A stretch of DNA of 20,407 nt from Stenotrophomonas sp. (lineage in GTDB: Bacteria > Pseudomonadota > Gammaproteobacteria > Xanthomonadales > Xanthomonadaceae): contig DQIG01000022.1 in NCBI GenBank assembly GCA_003525885.1, positions 1-20,407 of the forward strand, read 5' to 3'. Below the pieces are notes generated by a model. That model searched no databases and was not told where the DNA came from. It was given only the letters and a program-made list of their open reading frames with translations. The position numbers and the translations under genes are program-made. Below are positions 7,980 through 15,896 of this stretch, one piece after another. Each line of letters opens with the position of its first letter. Position 1 is the stretch's first letter.

Positions 7980-10526
7980 ATGAAGTTGTCCCCTGCATAC
8001 TCCGCAGCACCCCTCCGTGCCACGCTCCCCAACCAGCGTCTTGCCCAGGCGATCACCTTCGCCCTGCTGGCCAGCGCGGCAGCCATGGCAATGGCAACCC
8101 CCACCGGCCCCATGGAGTTCAGCGAAGGCTTTCTGATTGGCGGCGAAGCCATCAACATGGCGCGCTACGCCAACGGCAATCCGTTGCCCGCCGGCGACTA
8201 CGCGGTGGACGTGCACGTGAACGGCGAGTACCTGCGCAGCCAGGACATCCGCTTCGTCATCCAGGACGACCCGCAGATTGCGGTGCCATGCCTGTCGCCC
8301 GCGCTGGTGCGTGGGTTGCCATTGAAGCCTGTGTTCCTTGTGGCACTACCGATCGAAGAAAGCACCTGCGTGGATCTACCCGCGCTGGTGGAGGGCGCCA
8401 GCACCACCTTCGACAGTGGCGAGCTGCAGTTGTCCCTGAGTATTCCGCAGGCGGCGCAGGCCATCGCCGCGCGCGGCTTCGTGGCGCCGGAACTGCGTGA
8501 CGACGGCATTACCGCTGCCTTCATCGATTACAGCGCCAACCACTACCGCAGCCAGGGCAGCGACAGCAGCTACCTGGGGCTGCGGGCAGGTCTGAACCTG
8601 GGCGCATGGCGCCTTCGCCACCGCGCATCGTTCACTCATGGCAGCCAGGGCACCCGCCACCAGATCATCAGCAGCCACCTGCAACGCGACATTCCGCGCT
8701 GGAACAGCCAGCTGTTGCTGGGCCAGGGCAACACCGGTGGTGAGCTGTTCGAAAGCGTGCCCTTCACCGGTATCCGTGTGGCCAGCGACGAGCGCATGTT
8801 GCCTGATTCGCTGCGCGGCTATGCGCCGGTGGTGCAGGGCATTGCCGAAGGCAACGCGGTGGTCACCATCCGCCAGAACGGCAACATCATCCACGAGAGC
8901 AACGTGGCGCCCGGCCCGTTCACCATCGAGGATCTGTACCCCACCAACTTCGGTGGCGACCTGGACGTTAGCGTCACCGAAGCCGATGGGCGCGTACAAC
9001 GCTTCAGCGTCAATTTCTCTGCGGTGCCGCAGGCGCTGCGTCCGGGCGCGTCGCGCTTCGCGGTCACTGTCGGCGAGCTGCGCGACACCGGCAACACGCT
9101 GCAGGCGCTGCGCTTTGCCGAAGGTACCTACGCACGTGGCCTGAACAACCGGCTTACCGTGCTGGGTGGCGCGCAGCTGGGTGAGGACTACCACGCGTTG
9201 CTTGCCGGTGCTGCTGTCAACACCGCCGTTGGTGCGTTCGGTGCCGATGTCACCCACTCGCGCGCCCGCCTGCGCGGCAGCGAGACCACCACCGGCAACA
9301 GCTTCCGCCTGAACTACCAGCGCTACGTGGCGCGCACCGGTACCAACTTCGGCCTGGCTGCGTACCGCTACAGCACGCGTGGCTTCCTCAGCCTCAACGA
9401 CCTGGCGCGCGCGCAGAACGACGATTGGGGCTACGGCCAGCGTGCCCGCCAGCGCTACCAGGTGAACTTCTCGCAGAAAGTCGGCCAGCGCAGCAACCTG
9501 TATCTCAGCGGTGGCCACGTGGCGTACTGGGACAGTGCCCGACGCCGCAACGATTTCCAGCTGGGCTTCCAGAGCACGCTGGGGCGGGTCAACTATGGCG
9601 TGTCAGCGCTGCGTTACCGGTTGGGTGATGGCCGCCAGGATACCCGCTACGCGTTCACCCTCAGCGTACCGCTGGGCCGCAGTGCCAATGCACCGCGTGC
9701 CAGCACCCAACTCAGCCAGGCCGACAGCGGGCGGCAGTCGCAGTTGGGCATCAGCGGCAGCCTGGGTGAGTCACGTGCGCTCAGCTACAGCCTGTCCGGC
9801 GCGCAGGGCAATGGGCAGAACAGCCATAGTGCCTATGCCGCGTGGCAGGGCAGCCGCGGCAACCTCAACGCCGGCTACAGCCGCAGCGGCGCCTACCGCA
9901 GCCTGTCGCTGGGTGCTTCGGGCAGCGTGGTGGTGCACAGCGGCGGTCTGAACCTGGGCGCGCCGGTGGGCGAGGGCTTCGCGCTGGTGCAGGCGCCGGG
10001 TGCGCAGGGCGCACGCATCGGCAGCAGCACCGACCTGCGTGTGGCGCGCAACGGCTACGCGCTGCTGCCGCACATCAGCCCCTATCGCTGGAACACCATC
10101 GACCTGGATCCTTCCGGCCTGCCGATCGAGGTGGAGTTGCTGCAGACCTCGCAGCGTGTAGCGCCCACTGCCGGCGGCATCGTGCGCGTGCCGTTCCAGG
10201 TACGCCGCGAGCGCACGCTGTTCATCGACGCCACCGACGCGCTGGGCCAGCCGCTACCGTTTGCGGCGGTGGTGCAGAGCGAAGACGGAACGCCGGCCGG
10301 TGCAGTAGGGCAGGGCGGGGTGATCCAGTTGCGCGGTGCGCAGGACAGTGGCGCGTTGATCGTCGACCCTGAAGGCAGGCGGCGCTGCCGCATCGACTAC
10401 CGCATGCCCGATGCGCCGGATGCCTACGGTCTGTCGTGGAGCCAAGCCGTGTGCGTGCCGCAGCCGCTGCCGCCGGAGGGTCTGCAGGTGGCCACGCCAG
10501 AAGCGGCCGAGAACACGGCCCCGTAA
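7980..10526 (+). CDS. outer-membrane fimbrial usher (FimD/PapC type)
   Basis: An 848-residue usher that receives chaperone-subunit complexes, catalyses donor-strand exchange and threads the fimbria through its 24-stranded outer-membrane pore. Signal peptide about 1-39 (ends AAAMAMA). The N-terminal targeting domain starts MEFSEGFLIGGEAINMARYANGNPLPAGDYAVDVHVNG. The usher signature VAPGPFTIEDLYPTNFGGDL follows the plug region (LRGYAPVVQGIAEGNAVVTIRQNG). A long beta-barrel and C-terminal domains follow, with a late cysteine pair (RRCRIDYR...AVCVPQ). The open frame reaches back to 7632, overlapping adhesin 1. ATG 7980 is chosen for its signal peptide, although no good Shine-Dalgarno is visible; ATG 7947 is the alternative. 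It is the only usher here, so it probably serves both arms. Confidence 0.95.
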   Translation: MKLSPAYSAAPLRATLPNQRLAQAITFALLASAAAMAMATPTGPMEFSEGFLIGGEAINMARYANGNPLPAGDYAVDVHVNGEYLRSQDIRFVIQDDPQIAVPCLSPALVRGLPLKPVFLVALPIEESTCVDLPALVEGASTTFDSGELQLSLSIPQAAQAIAARGFVAPELRDDGITAAFIDYSANHYRSQGSDSSYLGLRAGLNLGAWRLRHRASFTHGSQGTRHQIISSHLQRDIPRWNSQLLLGQGNTGGELFESVPFTGIRVASDERMLPDSLRGYAPVVQGIAEGNAVVTIRQNGNIIHESNVAPGPFTIEDLYPTNFGGDLDVSVTEADGRVQRFSVNFSAVPQALRPGASRFAVTVGELRDTGNTLQALRFAEGTYARGLNNRLTVLGGAQLGEDYHALLAGAAVNTAVGAFGADVTHSRARLRGSETTTGNSFRLNYQRYVARTGTNFGLAAYRYSTRGFLSLNDLARAQNDDWGYGQRARQRYQVNFSQKVGQRSNLYLSGGHVAYWDSARRRNDFQLGFQSTLGRVNYGVSALRYRLGDGRQDTRYAFTLSVPLGRSANAPRASTQLSQADSGRQSQLGISGSLGESRALSYSLSGAQGNGQNSHSAYAAWQGSRGNLNAGYSRSGAYRSLSLGASGSVVVHSGGLNLGAPVGEGFALVQAPGAQGARIGSSTDLRVARNGYALLPHISPYRWNTIDLDPSGLPIEVELLQTSQRVAPTAGGIVRVPFQVRRERTLFIDATDALGQPLPFAAVVQSEDGTPAGAVGQGGVIQLRGAQDSGALIVDPEGRRRCRIDYRMPDAPDAYGLSWSQAVCVPQPLPPEGLQVATPEAAENTAP

Positions 10527-10564
10527 TTCCCGTTGTCCCTTTCATCGCTCACAGGAGCTTCCGC

Positions 10565-11074
10565 ATGTCCCGTTCCTTCCTTCAGCTGGCAACCGCCGCT
10601 GCGCTATGCCTGAGTGCTTCGGCCGCATTCGCTGACCAGGCCACACTGACCATCACCGGCCGTGTGCTGCCAGGCACCTGCACCCTGGCGGCGCCTGCTA
10701 TTGACTTGGACCCGATCAAGGCCGATGAACTGGTGCAGGGCGACAACAAGCTCAAAGCTGGCACCCTGGACTTCACTGGCTGTGTGGGCGTGGGCAAGGC
10801 CACGCTGTCCTTCGCTGGCACTGCAGCCGATGGCGATGCCGATCGCTGGAAGAACACCGCCGCCACCGATGCGGCCGATGGCGTATCGGTCGCATTGCTG
10901 GCCGGTGCCACAGGCAGCACGTATCTGAAGAACGGCGACACCGGCATCGAGGTGGTGGTGAGTGGCGCAACGGCCAGCTACCCGCTGCGGGCTGGCTACT
11001 ACCTGCCGGCCCTGTCAGCGATAAGCGCAGGTGCGGTGCAGACTGAAATCGTAGTGACGGCGGATTACGAGTGA
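10565..11074 (+). CDS. fimbrial pilin, plus arm
   Basis: A 169-residue subunit with signal peptide 1-23 (ends AAFA), donor-strand-like QATLTITGRV, cysteines C39 and C73, and the C-terminus VVTADYE with the conserved tyrosine. AGGAG at 10553-10557 fixes ATG 10565. It is 38 nt after the usher and overlaps adhesin 2 (TGATG), so coupled translation is likely. Only weakly similar to the minus-arm pilin; it could be a minor or adaptor subunit or an alternative shaft. Position just before a tip adhesin favours an adaptor role, which is inference. Confidence 0.9.
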   Translation: MSRSFLQLATAAALCLSASAAFADQATLTITGRVLPGTCTLAAPAIDLDPIKADELVQGDNKLKAGTLDFTGCVGVGKATLSFAGTAADGDADRWKNTAATDAADGVSVALLAGATGSTYLKNGDTGIEVVVSGATASYPLRAGYYLPALSAISAGAVQTEIVVTADYE

Positions 11075-12051
11075 TGGCGCGTGTGGATGCCCATGGGTTG
11101 CAACTCCATCGCGGGCATCGCCGTTGGACATGGATGGCCTGCGCTGCAGTCGGGGTGATGGCCGTTTCGGGTTTGGCGCAGGCTTGCACTGCAACGCTGC
11201 AGGCTCCCATCATCGTTGACCGGGACCGGCCCGGCTACTCCGACACCATTCGGATGATCTGGGACGACGGCACCAATGTGTTCATTGATGGGTGCCCTGG
11301 CTCAGTGCCGCTCGAACTGACGGTAGACCTGCAAGGCGCGGACCTGCGCTGGGTCATGGACTTCGATTTCACCGCCTGGCCAGTAGTTGGGCGCTTGCCC
11401 CTCTACGAGACCGGCCCAAACTCGGCGTTGATCGGGTTTGGATTCTATGAAGATTCCCTTCGCCCTTTGCGCCTTGGCCCAAACTCCATCAATCTTCCGC
11501 CTGGCGCGAGAGGCGCCGTTCCAATGCTGTTCGTGCTCAGCCGGGGCAGCAGGATGGAGGATTTCAAGACCAACGTATCAATGCAGTTGAGTGCGCCGCT
11601 GCACCCGTCGTTGGGGGAAACCGTGCCGATCAGCATCGACATGCGCTTCCCGCCAACGACGTGCCGCATGCAGGATGTTTCGGAAGTGCTGCAGGATGTA
11701 TCGATTACCGAACTGCGTGATCCTGGCGACACCGCGCGGGAAAAGCCGGTGTCGCTCTTGATGGACTGCGGCATTGCGATTCCGCGCGCGGATATCGTGC
11801 TGACGGATACGCATGACCCCGGCAATTCTGGAAGTGTGCTCACCCCGACGGCGGATTCCACAGCGGAGGGTGTGGCTGTGCAGCTGTTGAGCGGTGGAAG
11901 CGAGGTCCAGCTGGGCAGGCCCTGGTTCTTCAACCCCGGTGGCGGTGGCGTGCATACGTTCGACTACACGGCGCGATACATCCGGCTGGCCGATGACCTG
12001 AAGCCTGGGTTGATCAAAGGCGAGGCGGTGTTGAACGTGGACTACTGGTAA
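11074..12051 (+). CDS. two-domain fimbrial adhesin (adhesin 2)
   Basis: A 325-residue secreted paralogue of adhesin 1. An N-terminal positively charged stretch and hydrophobic core (WTWMACAAVGVMAVSGLAQA) make the signal peptide. The N-terminal domain follows (TATLQAPIIVDRDRPGYSD onward). The C-terminal pilin domain runs from about residue 190 (MRFPPTTCRMQDVSEVLQDV, MDCGIAIPRADIVL, IKGEAVLNVDYW), ending with the penultimate tyrosine. An in-frame GTG at 11071 immediately precedes the ATG; ATG 11074, overlapping the pilin stop, is preferred. The N-terminal domains of the two adhesins align poorly while the pilin domains clearly match, suggesting different ligands on one secretion system. It ends the plus arm. 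Confidence 0.85.
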   Translation: MARVDAHGLQLHRGHRRWTWMACAAVGVMAVSGLAQACTATLQAPIIVDRDRPGYSDTIRMIWDDGTNVFIDGCPGSVPLELTVDLQGADLRWVMDFDFTAWPVVGRLPLYETGPNSALIGFGFYEDSLRPLRLGPNSINLPPGARGAVPMLFVLSRGSRMEDFKTNVSMQLSAPLHPSLGETVPISIDMRFPPTTCRMQDVSEVLQDVSITELRDPGDTAREKPVSLLMDCGIAIPRADIVLTDTHDPGNSGSVLTPTADSTAEGVAVQLLSGGSEVQLGRPWFFNPGGGGVHTFDYTARYIRLADDLKPGLIKGEAVLNVDYW

Positions 12052-12074
12052 TGGAAGGCGGCTGATCTGCGACT

Positions 12075-12101
12075 GCGGCGGCGAGCTGCAGGCTCGGCCG
12101 C
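12075..12101 (+). terminator. hairpin after adhesin 2, possible terminator
   Basis: GCGGC (12075-12079) with GCCGC (12097-12101), and CGAGC with GCTCG inside, form an interrupted stem with loop TGCAG, about 25 nt after the adhesin 2 stop. No T-tract follows, so termination is uncertain. Confidence 0.3.
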
Positions 12102-12141
12102 ATGCATGGCTCGCCCGTAGTCCGGATGCCATATGAAGAAC

Positions 12142-12163
12142 AGCCGAGCATGGCCGGCGCTAC
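12142..12163 (-). repeat. degenerate REP (GTAG-headed) unit overlapping a gene end
   Basis: On the minus strand it reads GTAG then CGCCGGCC-AT-GCTCGGCT, an imperfect stem in the pattern of the perfect units at 13029-13051 and 15814-15836. The TAG inside its GTAG head is the stop codon of the upstream small gene. Confidence 0.6.
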
Positions 12164-12573
12164 ACGGCTGCATGCAACTGCACATCCACATACTCTGCCA
12201 GCCCGCGGCAGGCCAGCAGCAGGCCTTCGCGTTCACCATCGCCCATCGATTGGCTGACTTGGCCGTCCACGCGCACACGCTCGGTGGCGTGCAGCAGTTC
12301 AAGTAGAAACGTCAGCCCGGCATTGGCGCGGTCGATACGCGCCAGTGCCAGCCGCTGCCCCGGCGTGCGGCCCTTGCCCGGCCACGGCTGTCCATCGGCG
12401 GCGTCGCCTTGGCGGATGTGTTGCAGGCAGTGCAGCAGCGTGATGGTGCCGGGCGCTTCGCCTTCCTGCAGTGCGGCGAAGGTGCTTTCCAGCGTGCGCG
12501 CCAGATCGTCAGGCAGGCGCGTGGCGGCCTCGCCCAGGGTGGCGAACAGGTGGGGATAGTGTGATGTGGTCAT
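12160..12573 (-). CDS. small protein of unknown function
   Basis: A 137-residue protein I do not recognise. It has no signal peptide or membrane segment, and it looks mostly helical and mildly acidic. Notable stretches are RLPDDLARTLESTFAALQEGE (19-39), a polar Gly/Pro linker (GDAADGQPWPGKGRTPGQR), and ANAGLTFLLELLHATERVRVDG. ATG 12573 has AAGGA at good spacing on the minus strand. The frame stays open upstream to 12780, but that part runs through hairpin-rich non-coding DNA and should be excluded. The stop is TAG inside a REP unit. It sits alone between the fimbrial and autotransporter genes, transcribed against the fimbrial arm. Probably cytosolic; no function can be assigned. Confidence 0.7.
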   Translation of the reverse strand: MTTSHYPHLFATLGEAATRLPDDLARTLESTFAALQEGEAPGTITLLHCLQHIRQGDAADGQPWPGKGRTPGQRLALARIDRANAGLTFLLELLHATERVRVDGQVSQSMGDGEREGLLLACRGLAEYVDVQLHAAV

Positions 12574-12601
12574 GGCGGCGTCCTTGTGTGCGAAGCAAGG
12601 G

Positions 12602-12827
12602 GCCACCCCGCTTAACAGCGAGGGTGGCGGACGGTGCGTGGTTGCAATACCGGAGGTTGATGTAAAAGCGCCGGCGGGCACGAGGCCCCCACGCACCGCC
12701 CGCCATGTAAGCGCGGACGGAATGCCTGTCGACGTCGCCCGAGGGACGAGCGACGCCGACAGGCAAGCGTAACCAAACACATCAACCTAACGGGATTGCA
12801 AGCCCGTGCCACCCGTTGTCGGTGGCG
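12602..12827 (-). promoter_or_regulatory. hairpin-rich leader upstream of the small unknown gene
   Basis: About 225 nt packed with inverted repeats. (a) 12602-12628, 7+4 bp with a one-base bulge and TAAC loop. (b) 12626-12641 with 12689-12704, 15 of 16 paired around a 47-nt interior, overlapping (a) by 3 nt. (c) 12724-12764, 8+6 bp with one mismatch and an 11-nt loop. (d) 12791-12806, CGGG/CCCG enclosing the palindrome TTGCAA. (e) 12809-12827, GCCACC/GGTGGC. This could be a structured 5' leader, a small RNA or a mosaic repeat that has landed here. The sequence resembles recurring structured elements I have seen before short orphan genes in Xanthomonadaceae, but I cannot name the family. Confidence 0.5.
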
Positions 12828-12961
12828 GACACATGATGCGCACGAAGGTGCCGCTGTACCAATCAGAAAAGTTTCAAATTCAAGATTGTTGCAATCTGCA
12901 TGCGTGCGTTGCGTGGTCATGCAGAGTGAGGCGATTGCGTCAGAGTTCGCACGGCTTCACT

Positions 12962-12985
12962 GTAGAGCCGAGCCTATGCTCGGCT
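12962..12985 (+). repeat. SMAG-type REP unit, plus orientation
   Basis: GTAG (12962-12965) then AGCCGAGC-CTAT-GCTCGGCT, a perfect 8-bp stem. It forms an inverted pair with 13029-13051; between them CCGCGC-GAA-GCGCGG (12988-13002) is another hairpin. The GTAG head and palindrome match the SMAG pattern described for S. maltophilia. Confidence 0.8.
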
Positions 12986-13028
12986 CACCGCGCGAAGCGC
13001 GGCGCTTTTCGCAATCTGATCGGACAGC

Positions 13029-13051
13029 AGCCGAGCATGGCTCGGCTCTAC
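13029..13051 (-). repeat. SMAG-type REP unit, minus orientation
   Basis: On the minus strand it reads GTAG AGCCGAGC-CAT-GCTCGGCT, the inverted partner of 12962-12985. Together they could fold as one long structure downstream of autotransporter 1, a usual place for REP pairs that stabilise mRNA 3' ends. Confidence 0.8.
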
Positions 13052-13053
13052 AG

Positions 13054-13088
13054 AAAACGGAACGGCGCCGGAGATGTCGGCGCCGTTC
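13054..13088 (-). terminator. intrinsic terminator of autotransporter 1
   Basis: An 11-bp perfect stem GAACGGCGCCG / CGGCGCCGTTC (13060-13070 with 13078-13088) with a 7-nt loop lies 8 nt after the stop codon. On the minus strand it is followed by CC-G-TTTT. A near-identical stem ends autotransporter 2. Confidence 0.7.
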
Positions 13089-13096
13089 TATTTCCA

Positions 13097-15478
13097 TTAC
13101 CAGCTGTACGCCACAGACAGGTTGGCAGTCGCCTCGCGATACCCACTGTCACCACGCATCACACCAAACCCGCCCCACGCACTGAAGCCGGAACGGAACT
13201 CCACGCGCGCACCTGCACTCAGCTCATAGCGGTTGCGCGGAATGCCGGCCTTCAACACTTCATCATCGAATGCGATGCCATTACCGGCGCCATCGCGGTA
13301 CCAGTTGGCCGCCAGATACGGGCTGACCGAGGCCCCCGCGGCCGAGCGCGATTCACCCTGCAGGCGCAGGCCAGCACGGCCGGACAGGCCGTTGTTGCCT
13401 GCTGCACGCACCACCGTGCCGTTGGTTTCGGTATGCACGTCGGTCTTGGCGTCGGTGTAGATCAGCTGCAGCTCCGGCTGCAGGCTGAATGCGGTGTTGC
13501 CGATCTGGCCGATGTCGAAGCGGTAACCGGCCTCCACCGACGACTGCCAGATATCCGAGTCGTAACGCTCTTCGGCCAGGCCTTCGCCCTGCACGCGGTT
13601 GCGGAACTGGCCGCGCTGCACGCTGGCATCCACGTACATCGCATCGTTGGCCCAGTTGCCGTACACGCCCAGCGCGCCACCTTCCACCTTGCCGCGTGCA
13701 CTGAAACCGGTCACGTCCGAACGCGAGGTAGCACTGCTGCGCGCGGCGGTGCCCATCACGCCGACGCGGCCACGGCCGTCATCGAATACGCCGATGTCCG
13801 CACCCAGCTGCAGGCGCGAGCGGTCCACGCGCAGGTCGAGCTGGTCATCCACCGCACCCAGCTTGCTCTGGGTGGCGTCCACTCGGGCCCAGCCACGGAT
13901 GCCATCCGCCGCCGCGGCGCCGCCCTGGCGGTCGCGATAGCTGTGGCGCAGCATCTGGTCCAGCGCGAACTGATTGGCCAGATAGGCGCCGGTCTCCGGG
14001 CGCAGGATCGGCGGCGGCGGATCCACCGGGTCCACCGGATCGATCGGCGTGCACTGCGGCAGGGTCGGGTCGGCCAGGCACGGGTCCGGCGTGGTCGCCA
14101 GTTCCGAGCGCAGGTACCAGTTGCCGTTGGCGTCCTTCACCAGGAAGTACTCGTACTGGCCACCCACCGCACGGCCGACCAGATCGAACTGCGCGTTGGA
14201 CGCGCCGCCGATATCGATCAGCTCGATGCCGCGCTCGGTCTTGGCACCAGCACCGCCAGCATTGAGCACGCGCACGTTGGCTTGGCCGTTGGCATCACCA
14301 GCAATCACCAGCTTGTCGGTCAGCGATGTGTCGTCGCCCAGCTGGGTGTTGAACAGCAGGGTGCCGCCGTTGCCGGTGAACTCGTCCAGGCTGAGCGTGT
14401 TGAAACTGCTGCCATTACCCAGCGCCACGGTGCCGCCGGCGCCCAGAGTGAGGTGGCCGACATTGCTGTCGCCGGTCATCAGCCAGGTGGCATCGCTGTC
14501 GATGCTGGCGGTGGTGACGTTGATGAAACGGCCGTCGATCTGTGCCTTGTTGCGCAGGATCACGTCGAGCGTGCCATTGGTGACCGTTGTCGGGTCGAAG
14601 GTCACGTTGCCGGCCAGCCGGGAATCATCAACGGTGAAGTTGACGTCGGTGCGCCCGCGCAGGGGGCCGAACTCACTCCTGACCAATAGCAGATTGCCGT
14701 CTGCTCCCAGCAATTTGGCGTCGTTGCGGATTGTGATGTTGTAGTCGTTGTCTTCCAACGGCATGACCTGGATGGCCGCACCGCGCTGGGACACCAGCGT
14801 GGAATCGTCAACGTGGAGCGTCACCGCACCCGCCGGATTGAGCTCGGCCCACAGCATCGCGCCCACGTTGGCGCCGGTCACATGGGAGCCGTTGAGGATA
14901 TCCATCGTGCCGAACTGCAGGCGAACGCCCAGGCCGCTGTTATAGGGCGTAGCCGTGCCAGGATTGTCCTCTACGCGGACCTGCATGGCATCAAGTACAG
15001 CAAGCGGGTTGCGGTTTCCTGAGCCGCTGGGCATGCTGCGCAGGTCGACACCCACCGCGAGGCTCTGGGGCGCCAGATCGGCAGCGGCCACGATGATGGA
15101 GCCGCCCGTCATTCGAGCTACAGCGTCACCATTCAGTGCAATGCCACCACCGCGAAAATGAGTGCCGACCGTCGTCAACGTGGCGTTGCCCGCGAGCGTT
15201 ACCGCTGCAGACTTGCTGACCGACGTCACGGTGCCACCCTCGAGTGTGATGGTCGACGTATCCTCGGCGGAGATCTCATTCATTGCCGCATCGCGACCGG
15301 CCAGCGTGGACCCATTCTTCAGCGTCCAGGCTTCCACCGGATCACCTGCGACGACCTCGGCAGACTGGCCATCGAGATCGCCCGCCAATGCGACGCCAGT
15401 GGAGAGCGTGGAAAGCGCCAGCAGCAGGCTGCGGGCCAACGGGCACAGCGACAGGGGACGGGCAGGATGAAGGTGCAT
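13097..15478 (-). CDS. classical autotransporter, pertactin-like (autotransporter 1)
   Basis: A 793-residue type Va autotransporter. Signal peptide 1-32 (ends GVALA). The beta-helical passenger (about 33-455) is Gly/Asn/Asp/Thr-rich with VTLAGNATL- and LTLGAGGTVALG-type rungs, ending in a pertactin-like cap (NVRVLNAGGAGAK...YEYFLVKDANGNWYLRSEL). Then come DPCLADPTLPQC with two closely spaced cysteines, an Asp-Pro linker, and an outer-membrane barrel (about 495-793) ending NLSVAYSW. ATG 15478 has AAGGA at correct spacing; the frame extends to 15514 but without a signal peptide in that part. No protease triad or RGD is visible, so adhesion or aggregation is the likeliest role. From about residue 285 onward it is almost the same as autotransporter 2, while the N-terminal part differs. 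Confidence 0.93.
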   Translation of the reverse strand: MHLHPARPLSLCPLARSLLLALSTLSTGVALAGDLDGQSAEVVAGDPVEAWTLKNGSTLAGRDAAMNEISAEDTSTITLEGGTVTSVSKSAAVTLAGNATLTTVGTHFRGGGIALNGDAVARMTGGSIIVAAADLAPQSLAVGVDLRSMPSGSGNRNPLAVLDAMQVRVEDNPGTATPYNSGLGVRLQFGTMDILNGSHVTGANVGAMLWAELNPAGAVTLHVDDSTLVSQRGAAIQVMPLEDNDYNITIRNDAKLLGADGNLLLVRSEFGPLRGRTDVNFTVDDSRLAGNVTFDPTTVTNGTLDVILRNKAQIDGRFINVTTASIDSDATWLMTGDSNVGHLTLGAGGTVALGNGSSFNTLSLDEFTGNGGTLLFNTQLGDDTSLTDKLVIAGDANGQANVRVLNAGGAGAKTERGIELIDIGGASNAQFDLVGRAVGGQYEYFLVKDANGNWYLRSELATTPDPCLADPTLPQCTPIDPVDPVDPPPPILRPETGAYLANQFALDQMLRHSYRDRQGGAAAADGIRGWARVDATQSKLGAVDDQLDLRVDRSRLQLGADIGVFDDGRGRVGVMGTAARSSATSRSDVTGFSARGKVEGGALGVYGNWANDAMYVDASVQRGQFRNRVQGEGLAEERYDSDIWQSSVEAGYRFDIGQIGNTAFSLQPELQLIYTDAKTDVHTETNGTVVRAAGNNGLSGRAGLRLQGESRSAAGASVSPYLAANWYRDGAGNGIAFDDEVLKAGIPRNRYELSAGARVEFRSGFSAWGGFGVMRGDSGYREATANLSVAYSW

Positions 15479-15653
15479 GGTCTTGTCCTTTGCAGAGAGA
15501 AACGAGCGGGACACTGCATGACAACCGGAAACCCCTGTTCAGCGGGGTGACGTATAAGCCTGCAACTCGTGAAGAAAGTGTGAGGTGGGCGGTTGTTTGC
15601 GAATGTGCGTGTCTGGAATGGCCCCAAGTGTCGGCTCGCTGCGGGAGTGTTCC

Positions 15654-15671
15654 CATGCAATTAGTTGCAAA
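15654..15671 (-). promoter_or_regulatory. shared adhesin dyad motif upstream of autotransporter 1
   Basis: The minus-strand core TGCAA-CTAA-TTGCA (15656-15669) is a 5-bp dyad with a 4-nt spacer. It is followed by TGGG exactly as before autotransporter 2, and lies about 177 nt upstream of the ATG (about 174 nt in autotransporter 2). Possible transcription-factor site or promoter-proximal element. Confidence 0.55.
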
Positions 15672-15747
15672 GCTGGCTTATCAGGCGCGCGTGCTTCAGG
15701 TCGGTTAAGGCAATGGCAGAGCGCTGGAAGCTGTGCAGAACCCCCCT

Positions 15748-15770
15748 GTAGAGCCGAGCCATGCTCGGCT
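15748..15770 (+). repeat. SMAG-type REP unit, plus orientation (second pair)
   Basis: GTAG (15748-15751) then AGCCGAGC-CAT-GCTCGGCT. It is the equivalent, downstream of autotransporter 2, of the unit at 12962, and is followed by the same CCGCGC-GAA-GCGCGG hairpin. Confidence 0.8.
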
Positions 15771-15813
15771 CACCGCGCGAAGCGCGGCGCTCTTCGCGAT
15801 GTGACAGGAAAGC

Positions 15814-15836
15814 AGCCGAGCATGGCTCGGCTCTAC
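15814..15836 (-). repeat. SMAG-type REP unit, minus orientation (second pair)
   Basis: The minus strand reads GTAG AGCCGAGC-CAT-GCTCGGCT, same as 13029-13051. The whole two-unit element is nearly identical in layout to the one after autotransporter 1, which supports module duplication. Confidence 0.8.
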
Positions 15837-15858
15837 AGAAAGCGCATCGCGCATAGTG

Positions 15859-15888
15859 GAACGGCGCCGGATTGCTCCGGCGCCGTTC
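15859..15888 (-). terminator. terminator-like hairpin of autotransporter 2
   Basis: A perfect 12-bp stem GAACGGCGCCGG / CCGGCGCCGTTC with a 6-nt loop, 8 nt after the stop. Unlike the copy after autotransporter 1, no T-tract follows on the minus strand (CCACTATG), so termination may be leaky or rely on the REP pair. Confidence 0.5.
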
Positions 15889-15896
15889 TCGTTTCA

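Noticed and set aside
12574..12780. N-terminal extension of the small unknown gene to 12780
   Set aside because: The extension runs through dense inverted repeats, while ATG 12573 has its own AAGGA site.
12962..13051. CRISPR-like array
   Set aside because: Repeats are inverted palindromic units in pairs with no regular spacers and no cas genes; they are REP elements.
12806..14689. 627-codon plus-strand open frame
   Set aside because: It lies antisense to autotransporter 1, is His/Ala/Gly/Arg-rich low-complexity sequence, and has no signal or domain; an equivalent frame at 15585-17567 mirrors autotransporter 2. Both are GC-driven shadows.
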